64,000 nt of DNA. Origin: Streptomyces physcomitrii. Its GTDB lineage: Bacteria > Actinomycetota > Actinomycetes > Streptomycetales > Streptomycetaceae. The notes beneath the pieces were generated by a model, which worked only from the letters and a program-made list of their open reading frames with translations, was not told where the DNA came from and searched no databases. Location: NCBI RefSeq assembly GCF_012273655.1, contig NZ_JAAWWP010000005.1:186001-250000 (forward strand), read 5' to 3'. Below, in pieces: positions 51,675 through 63,300 of this stretch. Positions within the stretch are counted from its first letter, which is position 1, and every line of letters begins with the position of its first letter. Both the position numbers and the translations under genes were made by a program.

Positions 51675-52102
51675 CCGACGTACTCATCGCGGACACCTCG
51701 GGGCTCTACTCCTTCTACGTCCAGTCCGAGCCGGATCACGCGGCCTGCCGCAAGGCGGTGGCCGAAGGCGCGCACCTCGTGATCAGTCCGCTGGTCCTCA
51801 CCGAGCTCGACTACCTGCTGACCACGCGGATCGGCCCCGACGCCGCCCAGCAGGCGCTCTCCCACATCCGGGACGCCACCGGCCTGCGCCGCTATGCCGT
51901 ACCCGAGGTGGAGGCGCACCTGGGCAAGGCGCTCAGCGTCATGCACCGCTACCCGCACATCCAACTGACCGACACGATGAACGTCGTACTGGCCGCCGAG
52001 TACCACACCGATGCCGTGCTGACCTTGGACCGGCGCCACTTCCACGCGATCCGACCACTGACCGGGCACCCGGCTTTCCGTCTGCTGCCCGACGACGTGT
52101 GA
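51671..52102 (+). CDS. PIN-domain toxin (VapC-like ribonuclease)
   Basis: A 143-aa protein from GTG 51671, overlapping the antitoxin stop. The PIN acidic residues are all visible: Asp in LIADTSGLYSFY, Glu in LVLTELDYLL, Asp in LTDTMNVVLAAEY and Asp in AVLTLDRRHFHAI. These bind Mg2+/Mn2+ to cut RNA, often tRNA or rRNA loops, when the antitoxin is degraded. The module sits between two core genes and looks like an accessory insertion. A hairpin terminator follows directly. Confidence 0.93.
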   Translation: MTDVLIADTSGLYSFYVQSEPDHAACRKAVAEGAHLVISPLVLTELDYLLTTRIGPDAAQQALSHIRDATGLRRYAVPEVEAHLGKALSVMHRYPHIQLTDTMNVVLAAEYHTDAVLTLDRRHFHAIRPLTGHPAFRLLPDDV

Positions 52103-52108
52103 ACCGGG

Positions 52109-52136
52109 GCCGGTGCCCCCGCTCGGGGGCACCGGC
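52109..52136. terminator. Hairpin after the toxin gene
   Basis: GCCGGTGCCCCC pairs perfectly with GGGGGCACCGGC around GCTC. It starts seven bases after the toxin stop and faces the convergent fba gene. Confidence 0.9.
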
Positions 52137-52156
52137 GCTCCCACGACACACCGGCG

Positions 52157-52192
52157 CAGGGCCCGGCCCCGCCGAAGCGGAACCGGGCCCTG
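52157..52192. terminator. Hairpin after the fba gene
   Basis: CAGGGCCCGG pairs with CCGGGCCCTG, with CGC and GCG forming an inner stem around CGAA. It begins about 22 bases past the fba stop on the minus strand. Confidence 0.85.
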
Positions 52193-52214
52193 GGACGCGC
52201 GGGAGAGCGCCGGA

Positions 52215-53246
<1,032 letters not shown>

Positions 53247-53448
53247 CTGTCCGCTCCTTGATGGTGTGCGGGGTGTCTGTGGTACCGACCCTGATCCAGG
53301 GGAAGGCGACGGCGGCGCTGCCTGTCGTCCCGGTTCATCTTCGCAGACCGCCCGCCCGTCGTCCCCGCCGGTGCGGTGGGCGCCGTTCCGCTACGGGGCC
53401 GCCCGGCGCACTACCGACGGGTACGGCCGCGCGGCCGCGCTGACCGCC

Positions 53449-53997
53449 TCAGTCGAGCCCCAGCTCGTCCTTGGAGAAGGCGAAGAGGTACGGGACGCCG
53501 GCGCCCTCGGAGATCTTCTCGCCCGCACCGGTCGCCCGGTCCACGATGGTGGCCACCGCGACCACCTCGCCCCCCGCCTCCCGCACCGCCTCGACCGCGG
53601 TGAGCGGGGAGCCGCCGGTGGTGGAGGTGTCCTCGACGACGAGCACCCGGCGGCCCTCGATGCCGGGCCCCTCGACGCGGCGCTGCATGCCGTGCGCCTT
53701 GGCGGCCTTGCGCACCACGAAGGCGTCCAGGCTCCGGCCGCGCGCGGCGGCGGCGTGCAGCATGGCCCCGGCGACCGGGTCCGCGCCCATCGTCAGCCCG
53801 CCGACCGCCTCGTACTCCAGGTCCGCGGTCAGATCGAGCATCACCTGCCCGACCAGCGGGGCCGCCTCGCCGTCCAGGGTCACGCGGCGCAGGTCCACGT
53901 AGTAGTCCGCCTCCAGGCCGGAGGAGAGGGTCACCTTGCCGTGCACCACGGCCTTGTCCTTGATCTGCTGCAGCAGCGCGCCACGTACGTCACTCAT
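53449..53997 (-). CDS. pyrE: Orotate phosphoribosyltransferase
   Basis: A 182-aa enzyme from ATG 53997 that makes orotidine 5'-phosphate from orotate and PRPP, the fifth step of UMP synthesis. Features are VTLSSGLEADYYVDLRRVTL, GGLTMGADPVAGAML, the flexible loop with RKAAKAHGMQRRVEG, and the PRPP-binding VLVVEDTSTTGGSPLTAVEA. No attenuator or PyrR site was seen. Upstream, between this gene and the epimerase gene, lie two perfect DnaA boxes. Confidence 0.97.
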   Translation of the reverse strand: MSDVRGALLQQIKDKAVVHGKVTLSSGLEADYYVDLRRVTLDGEAAPLVGQVMLDLTADLEYEAVGGLTMGADPVAGAMLHAAAARGRSLDAFVVRKAAKAHGMQRRVEGPGIEGRRVLVVEDTSTTGGSPLTAVEAVREAGGEVVAVATIVDRATGAGEKISEGAGVPYLFAFSKDELGLD

Positions 53998-54035
53998 GGG
54001 CGAAATCCTACGGGCCGCCTCCGGCACACCCCCGG

Positions 54036-54087
54036 TTGTCCACAGGCGCCCGGAAAACGGCCCCGCCCCGCAGAGTTATCCACAGGC
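54036..54087 (+). promoter_or_regulatory. Two perfect DnaA boxes upstream of pyrE
   Basis: TTGTCCACA at 54036-54044 and TTATCCACA at 54076-54084, same orientation, 40 bases apart. The second is in the 15-base motif GAGTTATCCACAGGC (54073-54087). They lie 39-90 bases upstream of the pyrE start. Confidence 0.65.
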
Positions 54088-54116
54088 CTGGCGCGCAGCC
54101 CCGATTCCCCGTAACC

Positions 54117-54929
54117 CTAGAGCCGTCGCCAGGACCAGGTCATGGACGTTTCGAGGGGGTCGATGGGTGTGACAAGGCGCGGCTCGGTGTTGATGCCATT
54201 GGGAGGACCGGTCTGCGGTTCCACGCAGACGGCGGCCTCCTGCTCGTCGAAGACGACGACCCACTGCTCGCGGCTGCTGACCTTGAGTTCGAGCTGCCCG
54301 GGCCAGGTCAGGGTGACATCGACACCGTCCGGCATACCGAAGCAGTCGTCCCAGGGACCCGGCGTCGGGTCCAGTCGCTTGCCGGTCGGCAGCTTGTCCT
54401 CACCCCGCTGCTCCTGCCAGGCGGGCGCGAAGTCCAGCCGCACGTCCTCGGTGTCCTTGCCGAGGTTGCGCAGAAACCACGGATGCCAGCCCGCCTGGGC
54501 GGGGAAGGAGTCGTCATAGGTCTCGATACCCATGGTGAAGGTCACCGCGCTGCCGTCCGCGGCGAGTTCGACCAGCTGGGTCACGGTCCCCGGATAGGGC
54601 CAGGGAGCGTGCGGATCGGCTAGTTCGTAGGTGAAGGTCGCGGTCGTGTCGCTGTGCCGGGCGGTGCGCCAGGGCAGGTTGCGACCGGTGCCGTGGATGG
54701 CGTGCGGCGGGGCGTTGAGCGGCATCCGGTGCTGGAGCCCGCCGTTGCGGAACTGCCCGTCCCGCATCCGGCCGCACCAGGGCACCATCGGGAAACAGCC
54801 GTAGCGCTCCCCCTGACGCAGCAGCTCCGTGCCGCCGATCCGCAGACTCTGCACCCGGCAGCCGTTGTCCGGCCGCACGGTCACCTCCGCGTCGCCCGCG
54901 GTCAGCGTGATGGCATCCCTACTACTCAC
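54117..54929 (-). CDS. Aldose 1-epimerase (mutarotase) family protein
   Basis: About 270 aa from GTG 54929. The beta-sandwich of the galactose mutarotase fold is visible: ITLTAGDAEVTVRPDNGCRV, MVPWCGRMRDGQFRNGG, HAIHGTGRNLPWR with the catalytic-site His, FTMGIETYDDSFPAQAGWHP with the second His, and EPQTGPPNGINTEPRLV with the catalytic Glu region. It interconverts anomers of a sugar or sugar phosphate. It lies upstream of pyrE on the same strand; no operon link is clear because of the 119-base gap with DnaA boxes. Confidence 0.93.
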   Translation of the reverse strand: MSSRDAITLTAGDAEVTVRPDNGCRVQSLRIGGTELLRQGERYGCFPMVPWCGRMRDGQFRNGGLQHRMPLNAPPHAIHGTGRNLPWRTARHSDTTATFTYELADPHAPWPYPGTVTQLVELAADGSAVTFTMGIETYDDSFPAQAGWHPWFLRNLGKDTEDVRLDFAPAWQEQRGEDKLPTGKRLDPTPGPWDDCFGMPDGVDVTLTWPGQLELKVSSREQWVVVFDEQEAAVCVEPQTGPPNGINTEPRLVTPIDPLETSMTWSWRRL

Positions 54930-54942
54930 GCAGCCGACCCTA

Positions 54943-55046
54943 TGGGGTGCGGGGGTGGGGGGCATGCGATGGGGTGGGTGTGGGGGTGAGACGGGCGCGG
55001 GGTGGTGGGGCGGTGTGGTGGGTGGTGGGGCGGGGGGGGGGGAGGG
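54943..55046 (+). repeat. G-run tract with quadruplex potential
   Basis: About 100 bases with more than ten runs of three or more G on the plus strand, in GGGGTGGGTG- and GGTGGTGGGG-type simple sequence, ending in a run of twelve G with one C interruption. It lies directly upstream of the epimerase start, in the gap to the SRPBCC gene. Confidence 0.75.
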
Positions 55047-55202
55047 CCCCCAGAAGCGGAAGTGGCCAAGGAAACTGCTCGCCGCATGGCCCCCGGCCAG
55101 CCCCGCCCGCGCATACCGCGCCCTCGGGCTGTCTCCTTCCACCTCAGACCGCCTCGGCCCCCTCGACTCGGCTCCTCGGCTCGGCTCCCTCGGCCCGCGA
55201 AG

Positions 55203-56342
55203 TCACCGCCGTCGGCGCAGGGCCCGCCCGACGACGATGGCCGAAGCCACCACCAGTGCGGCGGCGGGTGCCGCCCAGCGCAGAGTGGCGCCGGCCGCGA
55301 AGGAGTCGGGCGCGAGGACGGGGGCGTACCGGCCGCGCGGGGGTGCGTGGTCGACCTCCTCCGCGCTGCGGCCGATCATGGTGCGCCGGGCGTGGGCGGC
55401 CTCGGCCGGGGGTTCGGCGTGCTGCTCCGTGCCTGCCCCCGTCGTACCTTCGAGCGCCTCCTCGTCGAGGTCCTCGTCGCCGTACGGTTCCAGGGAAGGT
55501 GGCGGCACCTCGGCGTCGAACAGCGAGGAGGAGGACGGCGCCTCACCCGCAGCGGCGGCATCCCCTGATCCGGTATCTCCTGATCCGTCGCCCGCGGATC
55601 CCGAGCCCCCTGGCCCGGAGTCCTCGGACCCGGAGCCCTTGGACCCGGCGCTCTCGGCCCCCGAGCCCTCCGACCCAGACGAGTCCGCAGCCCCCGAAGA
55701 GTCCCCGGCCCCGCCCTCCTCAGCGCCCCGACCGCCCCGCCCGCCCCGCTCCACGCCCTCACCGGCAGCTCCGGTACCACTCGTAGTGCCGCCCTCGGGC
55801 GACCTCGCAGCGGAACCTTTCGGCGAGCCCGCCGAGCCGACGTCCTCCGGCGAGCCCGCGGTGCCGGTAGTGCCGGTACCCCGCCCCCCACTGCTCCCTC
55901 CACTGCTCTCCCCGCTGCCCTCCGCGCCCCGCCCCACGTTCTCCGCGAACCGTGTGAGCAGGCGGCGGAGGGCCGACTCCACGGTCTCGGCGGGGAGTTC
56001 GGTGAGGCGGCCGTCGGCGGTGCCGGTGCCGGAGAAGGTGAGGGTCGTGCCGCCCGGGGCCTCGGTGAGACTCAGGTCCAGGGTGAAGGAGACGGTGCCG
56101 GTGCCCCGGGCCTCGGTGGCCTCGCCCTGCGCGGTGAACGTGCCGTCGGCGCTCCCGTCGAGGCTCAGCCGACCGCGGTAGGTGACGCTGGTGTTGCCGA
56201 GGCGCAGCTTGAGCCGACCGGTGACCGGGGCGGCGCCCGCGTCCTGCTGCAGCCCGGGCACCGCGCGAGCCGCCCGTGCCGGGTCTGCGAGGGCCCCTCT
56301 CAGGGGTGCGGCGGGCAGCGGAACGAACACCTCATGCTCCAT
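55203..56342 (-). CDS. SRPBCC (CoxG-like) protein with long disordered linker and membrane anchor
   Basis: A 379-aa protein. Residues 1-140 are an SRPBCC/CoxG-type helix-grip fold: EVFVPLPAAPLRGALADPAR, VTGRLKLRLGNTSVTYRG and TETVESALRRLL-like text near the end (PAETVESALRRLLTRFAENV). Residues about 145-270 are a Ser/Gly/Glu-rich disordered linker. After an acidic patch a C-terminal membrane segment follows at about 355-375 with an RRRR tail, making it a tail-anchored cytoplasmic protein. CoxG relatives bind hydrophobic ligands or recruit enzymes to the membrane; no CO dehydrogenase genes are near. Confidence 0.8.
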   Translation of the reverse strand: MEHEVFVPLPAAPLRGALADPARAARAVPGLQQDAGAAPVTGRLKLRLGNTSVTYRGRLSLDGSADGTFTAQGEATEARGTGTVSFTLDLSLTEAPGGTTLTFSGTGTADGRLTELPAETVESALRRLLTRFAENVGRGAEGSGESSGGSSGGRGTGTTGTAGSPEDVGSAGSPKGSAARSPEGGTTSGTGAAGEGVERGGRGGRGAEEGGAGDSSGAADSSGSEGSGAESAGSKGSGSEDSGPGGSGSAGDGSGDTGSGDAAAAGEAPSSSSLFDAEVPPPSLEPYGDEDLDEEALEGTTGAGTEQHAEPPAEAAHARRTMIGRSAEEVDHAPPRGRYAPVLAPDSFAAGATLRWAAPAAALVVASAIVVGRALRRRR

Positions 56343-56593
56343 GTCGGCCGAGCCTACCCACGGCTCCCCTCCACATGCCCTCCCCGGAACCGAAACAACC
56401 GCCCCGGTTTTCGCCGCTCACCCCGCCCCACGACCCCACGGACACCTACCGGCACTCACCACCATCGAGCCCCACCCGCACCACCCGCCCCGCGCCCCTC
56501 ACCCACCGCCGCCACCTGCGCGCACGCTCACCCGCACGCACACCTGCACCCGCACCCCGCGCCCCACACACCAAGCCCCACACACCGAGCCCC

Positions 56594-58375
<1,782 letters not shown>

Positions 58376-58456
58376 CCGGGGAACGCTACGTCACCGTCCG
58401 GGGCCGTCCGGTCACCCACACACGTGATTCCGGACAGCGCCTGGGCGAGGGGGTGT

Positions 58457-58975
58457 TCAGAGGGCGGCGGTGACGGGGGCGCCCACCCGGGTGCGGGTGG
58501 CGACGAGTTGACCGTCCTGCGGGTAGGCGTGCCAGGTGCGCCAGTGGACTTGGCCGTCGTGGCACTGGGCGAGGAGGGCGGTGAAGGCGTAGGGGCTGCC
58601 GGGGAAGACTCCGGCGAGGCCGTGCGGATGCTCGGAGACGAGGGCGATGAGTTCCTGGGCGCGGCCCGCGAACTGCCCCTGGGAGAGGGTCTCGACGCGG
58701 GCGGCGAATTCGTATTCGCGGTCGCCGATGCGCTTGGCGACACCGAGGGGTAAGGGGGTGCGGCTGCCCGGGATGCAGGCGACGGTCTCCGAGCAAATGC
58801 CTTCCTCCTGTTCGAGGATGACTTGGTGGGAGGCGCCGAGGAGTCGCAACTGGAGGCGGACGTTTGAGAGTTCAAGGTCGAGGGAGGCGAGCGCGGGCAG
58901 TGGTTCGCGCCCAAGGGCCCAGGCGAGGTCGTCCGCGCGCGTGTCTGAATAGGCGGTGTTCAGGGTCGTGAGCAT
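58457..58975 (-). CDS. DUF2617-family protein
   Basis: A 172-aa soluble protein. It starts MLTTLNTAYSDTRADDLAWA and has LELSNVRLQLRLLGASHQVI, SETVACIPGSRTPLPLGVA and VHWRTWHAYPQDGQLVATRT. I recall this as DUF2617, an actinobacterial family found just before the membrane spermidine-synthase-like gene, so the two probably act together. The function is unknown. The gap to that gene is 81 bases on the same strand. Confidence 0.85.
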   Translation of the reverse strand: MLTTLNTAYSDTRADDLAWALGREPLPALASLDLELSNVRLQLRLLGASHQVILEQEEGICSETVACIPGSRTPLPLGVAKRIGDREYEFAARVETLSQGQFAGRAQELIALVSEHPHGLAGVFPGSPYAFTALLAQCHDGQVHWRTWHAYPQDGQLVATRTRVGAPVTAAL

Positions 58976-59508
58976 GGGTCGGCTCCGCTAAGCACGCTGA
59001 GGAGTTGAGGCCGGCGCTTCCCGGCGTGGGGACCGCGGATCGGCCCGGAGAGGACCGGGAGATCGGTGGTGCCGGCTCGTGCCCACGAGTTGTTCCGAGG
59101 GCTGCGCTGACGCGTAGAGGGAATCATGAACTGCGCTGCCGCCACAGCGATTTTACCCAACTTCGTAGGATTTCCATCCCCCCGAGGGCTGCACAGTTCA
59201 CCTGTTCTCCCGCCATGACGAAGCGCCCGCCGGATACGGTTCCCGACGGACGCTTCTTGTGGCCGGTTCGTTTCCCCCGTTCCCCCGTTCCCCCGTACCG
59301 GCCGTGTGCGGGCCCGCTCTCGCGCCGCGGGCCCGCGCGGGCCGGACCTGTCCCCCCTGCGCCGTCCGGCCCGGGCCGGGTGCTGCCCCGTGACGGCACC
59401 CGGTCGTCTGCGCGTGAGGCGGGAGGGCGCCTCACATGGTCCGGTGGATCTCCCCGCGGGATCCGGGCAGTCGCCCCGCCCGGTCCTGTGCCGCGGGAGT
59501 GCGGCCGG
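58976..59508. other. 533-base gap upstream of the DUF2617 gene
   Basis: No supported gene. The part 59120-59170 (GCGATTTTACCCAACTTCGTAGG) is clearly lower in GC and likely holds the promoter of the DUF2617 operon on the minus strand. Open frames on the plus strand are Arg/Pro-rich shadows. Confidence 0.5.
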
Positions 59509-59823
59509 TCAGCCGCCGCCTCCGCCGCAGCCGCCGCCACCGCCGCCGCAGCCGCCTCCGCCGCCACCGCAGGAGGAGCCCCCGCCGCAGGACGAGCCGC
59601 CGCCGCACGAGGAGGAGCCTCCACCGCCGCAGACGTATCCACCGACGGCGCCGCCTCCGGCCGTGCCGCCTCCCACGCCACGGCGGCGGGAGCGGCGGCG
59701 CGAGGGGTCGTGCCCGTCCGCGTACCAGCTCTTTCCGGCCCCTCTGCGTGAGGAGACCTGCAGGGAGAGTGCGCCGATCACGACGAGTACCACGATCATC
59801 CCTCCGATGCTCCACAGCAGCAT
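59509..59823 (-). CDS. Small membrane protein with Cys/Gly-repeat tail
   Basis: A 104-aa protein from ATG 59823, with GGAAGAGG upstream. Residues 1-22 are one membrane segment (LLWSIGGMIVVLVVIGAL). A short basic region with WYADGHDPSRRRSRRRG follows. The last ~50 residues are almost only Gly, Cys and Ser, with six Cys spaced by GGG/GGSS/GGGGGG. Such CGGG-type tails could bind metal or form disulfides, or act as sticky low-complexity matter. I recall similar small Gly/Cys proteins in Streptomyces genomes but no known function. It is divergent from the aminotransferase gene. Confidence 0.7.
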   Translation of the reverse strand: MLLWSIGGMIVVLVVIGALSLQVSSRRGAGKSWYADGHDPSRRRSRRRGVGGGTAGGGAVGGYVCGGGGSSSCGGGSSCGGGSSCGGGGGGCGGGGGGCGGGGG

Positions 59824-60353
59824 GGAAACCACCTCTTCCTTTCCCCCGTACCGGCCGGGAGGGCCGGTCCTTTCCTGCGCAGGCGATTCCGGCGGCCTTG
59901 CCACTTCCGACGACTTCGCCGCCACTTCTGACGCGTTCGCCTGCTTCGGCTTCCGCTTGTCAGTTCACTTCTGAGCGTCTTTCCCGCATTCCGGTTCCGG
60001 CGCTCCCCGCCCCTTCCCCTTCCGGTTCCGCTCGTGATTCCGCTTGTGCCGCGCGATAACGCCTTCTCCCGTGCTCCCGGTCCGCGGAGAACTGCCCGTC
60101 TCCGGGTTCCGGCGTACGGATCTTCTTTTCCGCGCGGCTGTCCCGAAGATTCCCGAAGGGGTGCGGTCTCAAAGGCGAGTTGAGGAACTCCAGAGGTTCG
60201 GCGGGGGAAACTGAGCTTTCCCAGAGCTTTCCCGGTTCGGTCGGGACGGGCGGCCGCGGGCGCCGGAGGCTGGCAGCATGAGGCGGGGCGGAGCCCCTGG
60301 CGAGGACGGATACGGGAACGGATACGAGGACGGTGCCGAGGATGGGTGGAGCG
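59824..60353. other. 530-base divergent region
   Basis: Holds the promoters of the Cys/Gly protein (minus) and the class I/II aminotransferase (plus). The part 59920-60080 is lower in GC with many TTCCG-type pentamers (a degenerate GATTCCG/GGTTCCG simple sequence). No gene or hairpin terminator is supported. Confidence 0.5.
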
Positions 60354-61520
60354 ATGGGTGACAGGCCGCTGCTGAACCGGAGGCTGGCGGGGCACGGCTC
60401 CACGATCTTCGCGGAGATGTCGGCGCTGGCGGTGAAGACCGGGGCGATCAACCTGGGTCAGGGCTTCCCCGACACGGACGGCCCCGAGGAGGTCCGCGAG
60501 GCGGCGGTACGTGCCCTGCGCGACGGCCGCGGCAACCAGTACCCGCCCGGCCCCGGCGTCCCCGAGCTGCGCGCCGCGATCGCCGCACACCAACAGCGGT
60601 TCTACGGGCTGGACTTCGACCCCGACTCCGAGATCCTGGTGACCGCGGGGGCCACCGAGGCGATCGCCGCCTCGATGCTGGCCCTGCTCGAACCGGGCGA
60701 CGAGGTCATCGCCTTCGAACCGTTCTACGACTCCTATGCCGCGAGCATCGCCATGGCCGGGGCCACCCGGGTCCCGCTGACCCTGCGCGCCCCCGATTTC
60801 CGCCCCGACCTGGACCGGCTGCGGGACGCGATCACCCCGCGCACCCGCCTGCTGCTGCTCAACTCCCCGCACAATCCGACCGGTATGGTCCTCACCCGCG
60901 AGGAGGCCCTGGCCCTCGCGGAGATCGCCGTGGCGCACGATCTCCTGGTGGTCACCGACGAGGTGTACGAGCACCTGGTCTTCGAGGGCGAGCACATCCC
61001 GCTGATCTCGCTGCCCGGCATGCGCGAGCGTACGGTGTCGATCTCCTCGGCGGGCAAGACCTTCTCGTTCACCGGCTGGAAGGTCGGCTGGGTGACCGCT
61101 TGCCCCGCTCTGGTGGCCGCCGTGCGGACCGCCAAGCAGTATCTGACCTTCGTCTCAGCCGGCCCCTTCCAGTACGCCGTCGCCGAGGCCCTGGCGCTGC
61201 CGGACTCCTACTTCACCGGCTTCCGCGAGGATCTGCGCGGCAAGCGGGACCTGCTGGCCGCGGGGCTGGCGCGGGCGGGCTTCGCGGTGCACCGCCCGCA
61301 GGGCACGTACTTCATCACGACCGATGTCTCACCGCTGGGCGAGAAGGACGGCGTGGCCTTCTGCCTCGCGCTGCCGGAGCGCTGCGGGGTGGTCGCCGTC
61401 CCCAACTCGGTCTTCCACGACGACCCGGAGGCGGGCCGCACCCAGGTCAGATTCGCCTTCTGCAAGCGCCACGAGACCTTGACGGATGCGGCGGAGCGCC
61501 TGGCGGGACTGGGGCGCTGA
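60354..61520 (+). CDS. Class I/II PLP-dependent aminotransferase (kynurenine/methionine aminotransferase-like)
   Basis: About 388 aa from ATG 60354; ATG 60342 and GTG 60333 are in frame and possible. It shows SALAVKTGAINLGQGFPDTD, YPPGPGVPELRAAIA, VTAGATEAIAASMLAL, NSPHNPTGMVLTREE, LVVTDEVYEHLVFEG and the Schiff-base Lys in SISSAGKTFSFTGWKVGW. The NLGQGFPD opening is typical of the kynurenine/methionine-glutamine transaminase branch (YbdL/KAT-like). Substrate range is usually broad (methionine, aromatic amino acids, kynurenine). With the kynurenine pathway in the same window, kynurenine transamination is a tempting but unproven link. Confidence 0.92.
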   Translation: MGDRPLLNRRLAGHGSTIFAEMSALAVKTGAINLGQGFPDTDGPEEVREAAVRALRDGRGNQYPPGPGVPELRAAIAAHQQRFYGLDFDPDSEILVTAGATEAIAASMLALLEPGDEVIAFEPFYDSYAASIAMAGATRVPLTLRAPDFRPDLDRLRDAITPRTRLLLLNSPHNPTGMVLTREEALALAEIAVAHDLLVVTDEVYEHLVFEGEHIPLISLPGMRERTVSISSAGKTFSFTGWKVGWVTACPALVAAVRTAKQYLTFVSAGPFQYAVAEALALPDSYFTGFREDLRGKRDLLAAGLARAGFAVHRPQGTYFITTDVSPLGEKDGVAFCLALPERCGVVAVPNSVFHDDPEAGRTQVRFAFCKRHETLTDAAERLAGLGR

Positions 61521-61621
61521 GGCAGGGTCGTACGAGCCGCTGGGGCACGGCCGTACGGACCGCTGGGCACGGCCGCCCGGACAGCCCGCGTGCTCCGAAC
61601 GGCCTTGCCCCGCAGGCGGGT

Positions 61622-63103
61622 TCAGTGCGCCCCCGAGTCCCCCGCACCGTCCAGCGCGCACTCCCGCAGCAGCTCCCCCGGACCGGCCCCCGGCGGGCGC
61701 GGGACCGTGTGGCTCGGGGGTGGGGGTGTGCCGTGGCCGAGCCAGGTCTCCAGGGCGGTGAAGGCGGAGCGGTGGCAGGGCAGGAGGGGGCGGAGGCGGT
61801 CGGGGAAGGTGTCGGCGAGGGCGTCGGTGTGGGTGCCGTCCTCGATGCGGTAGTAGCGGTGCAGGGCGCCGCGCCCCGCCTGCTTCACCATCCGGGCGTA
61901 GACGTCGGAGTCCCGGCTGATGGGCAGCAGGACGTCGAGAGTGCCGTGCAGGGTCAGCAGGGGCTTGCCGAGGCGGCCGGTGAGGGCGATCCGCTGGACG
62001 GCGCGGTGGACCCGCGGGGGCCGGTCGGCGTAGGCGTAGTCGGCGTCGCAGTGCGGGGTGCCGGGGGTGCAGTACGGGGTGCCCGCCTCGGTGGCCCCGT
62101 CGTAGCCGGGGTCGAACTCCTCGCGGTAGACACGCTGGGTGAGGTCCCAGTAGTTCTGGTGGTGGTACGGCCACAGGAACTCCGAGCCGCGCGGCTGGCC
62201 CGCCGCGTACAGCGCCTCGCGGGCGCGCCCGGCACCCGGTCCGCCCGCCGCGTAGTCCGGGTAGTGGCGCAGTACGGGCGGCAGGAAGCCGAGGAGGTTC
62301 GGGCCCTCGGCGCGCCAGAGGGTGCCCTCCCAGTCGACGCCGCCGTCGTACAGCTCGGGGTGGTTCTCCAGCTGCCAGCGCACCAGGTAGCCGCCGTTGG
62401 AGAGGCCGGTGGCGAGGGTGCGGGACGGGGGCCTGCCGTAGCGCTGGGTGGTCAACGCCTTCGTGGCGCGGGTGAGTTGGGTCAGCCGGTGGTTCCATTC
62501 GGCGACCGCGTCGCCGGGGCGGCGGCCGTCGCGGTGGAAGGCGGCGCCGGTGTTGCCCTTGTCGGTGGCGGCGAAGGCGTAGCCGCGGGAGAGCACCCAG
62601 TCGGCGATGGCGCGGTCGTTGGCGTACTGCTCGCGGTTGCCGGGGGTGCCGGAGACGACGAGGCCGCCGTTCCAGCGGTCGGGCAGCCGGATCACGAACT
62701 GGGAGTCGTGGTTCCAGCCGTGGTTGGTGTTGGAGGTGGAGGTGTCGGGGAAGTAGCCGTCGATCTGGAGGCCGGGGACGCCGCGGGGCACGGCCAGGCC
62801 CGCGGGGGTCAGCCCGGCCCAGTCGGCGGGGTCGGTGTGCCCGGAGCCGGTGGTGCCCGCGGTGGTCAACTCGGCCAGGCAGGCGGTCTGTTGGTGCGCG
62901 GCGCCGGGGACGCGGAGCTGCCCCTGCCGCGCGCAGTGGGCGTCCGTCCGCGACTTCGCCGCGGCGCCCTCCCCCGCCGGTGCCGCGACGGAGGGCGGGG
63001 CGGCGACGGCCAGCGGCAGCCCGAGTGCGGCCACCGCGAGCAGGCACCGCAGGGCACGGGGGCGGCGGCGTGGCCGTCCTGCGGGAGTGCCGGGGAACGG
63101 CAT
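61622..63103 (-). CDS. Secreted alpha/beta hydrolase (tannase/PHB-oligomer hydrolase-like)
   Basis: About 493 aa from ATG 63103. A signal peptide with a twin-Arg-rich start (GRPRRRPRALRCLLAVAALG) ends near residue 41. The mature protein has VVSGTPGNREQYANDRAIAD, GYAFAATDKGNTG and the nucleophile Ser in ATGLSNGGYLVRW (G-x-S-x-G). LLTLHGTLDVLLPISRDSD holds the Asp, and RIEDGTHTDALAD the His. Multiple Cys (for example CTPGTPHCDADY) suggest disulfides. It is an extracellular esterase; relatives include tannase/feruloyl esterases and 3-hydroxybutyrate oligomer hydrolases. The substrate cannot be set. Confidence 0.82.
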   Translation of the reverse strand: MPFPGTPAGRPRRRPRALRCLLAVAALGLPLAVAAPPSVAAPAGEGAAAKSRTDAHCARQGQLRVPGAAHQQTACLAELTTAGTTGSGHTDPADWAGLTPAGLAVPRGVPGLQIDGYFPDTSTSNTNHGWNHDSQFVIRLPDRWNGGLVVSGTPGNREQYANDRAIADWVLSRGYAFAATDKGNTGAAFHRDGRRPGDAVAEWNHRLTQLTRATKALTTQRYGRPPSRTLATGLSNGGYLVRWQLENHPELYDGGVDWEGTLWRAEGPNLLGFLPPVLRHYPDYAAGGPGAGRAREALYAAGQPRGSEFLWPYHHQNYWDLTQRVYREEFDPGYDGATEAGTPYCTPGTPHCDADYAYADRPPRVHRAVQRIALTGRLGKPLLTLHGTLDVLLPISRDSDVYARMVKQAGRGALHRYYRIEDGTHTDALADTFPDRLRPLLPCHRSAFTALETWLGHGTPPPPSHTVPRPPGAGPGELLRECALDGAGDSGAH

Positions 63104-63300
63104 ACGGGCCTCCGGGGGCGAAGTGCGTACGGGGTACGGGGGTATGGGGAGACGTGCAGTACGGGTGTGAAGTGCCTTACAGCGACGGGAAGTTGCTTTT
63201 GCGTGCTGTCGGAAGGCGGTGTGGGGAGGGTGAGTTGTCCCTGGCCCTGAGCCGTTCGCTGCCGTCGGCCCAGCTCCAGCCCCATCCCCACCCCCTGCCT

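Noticed and set aside
59432..59815. Arg-rich minus frame overlapping the Cys/Gly membrane protein
   Set aside because: Same DNA in another frame, composed almost only of Arg and Leu; the Cys/Gly frame has a membrane segment and ribosome site.
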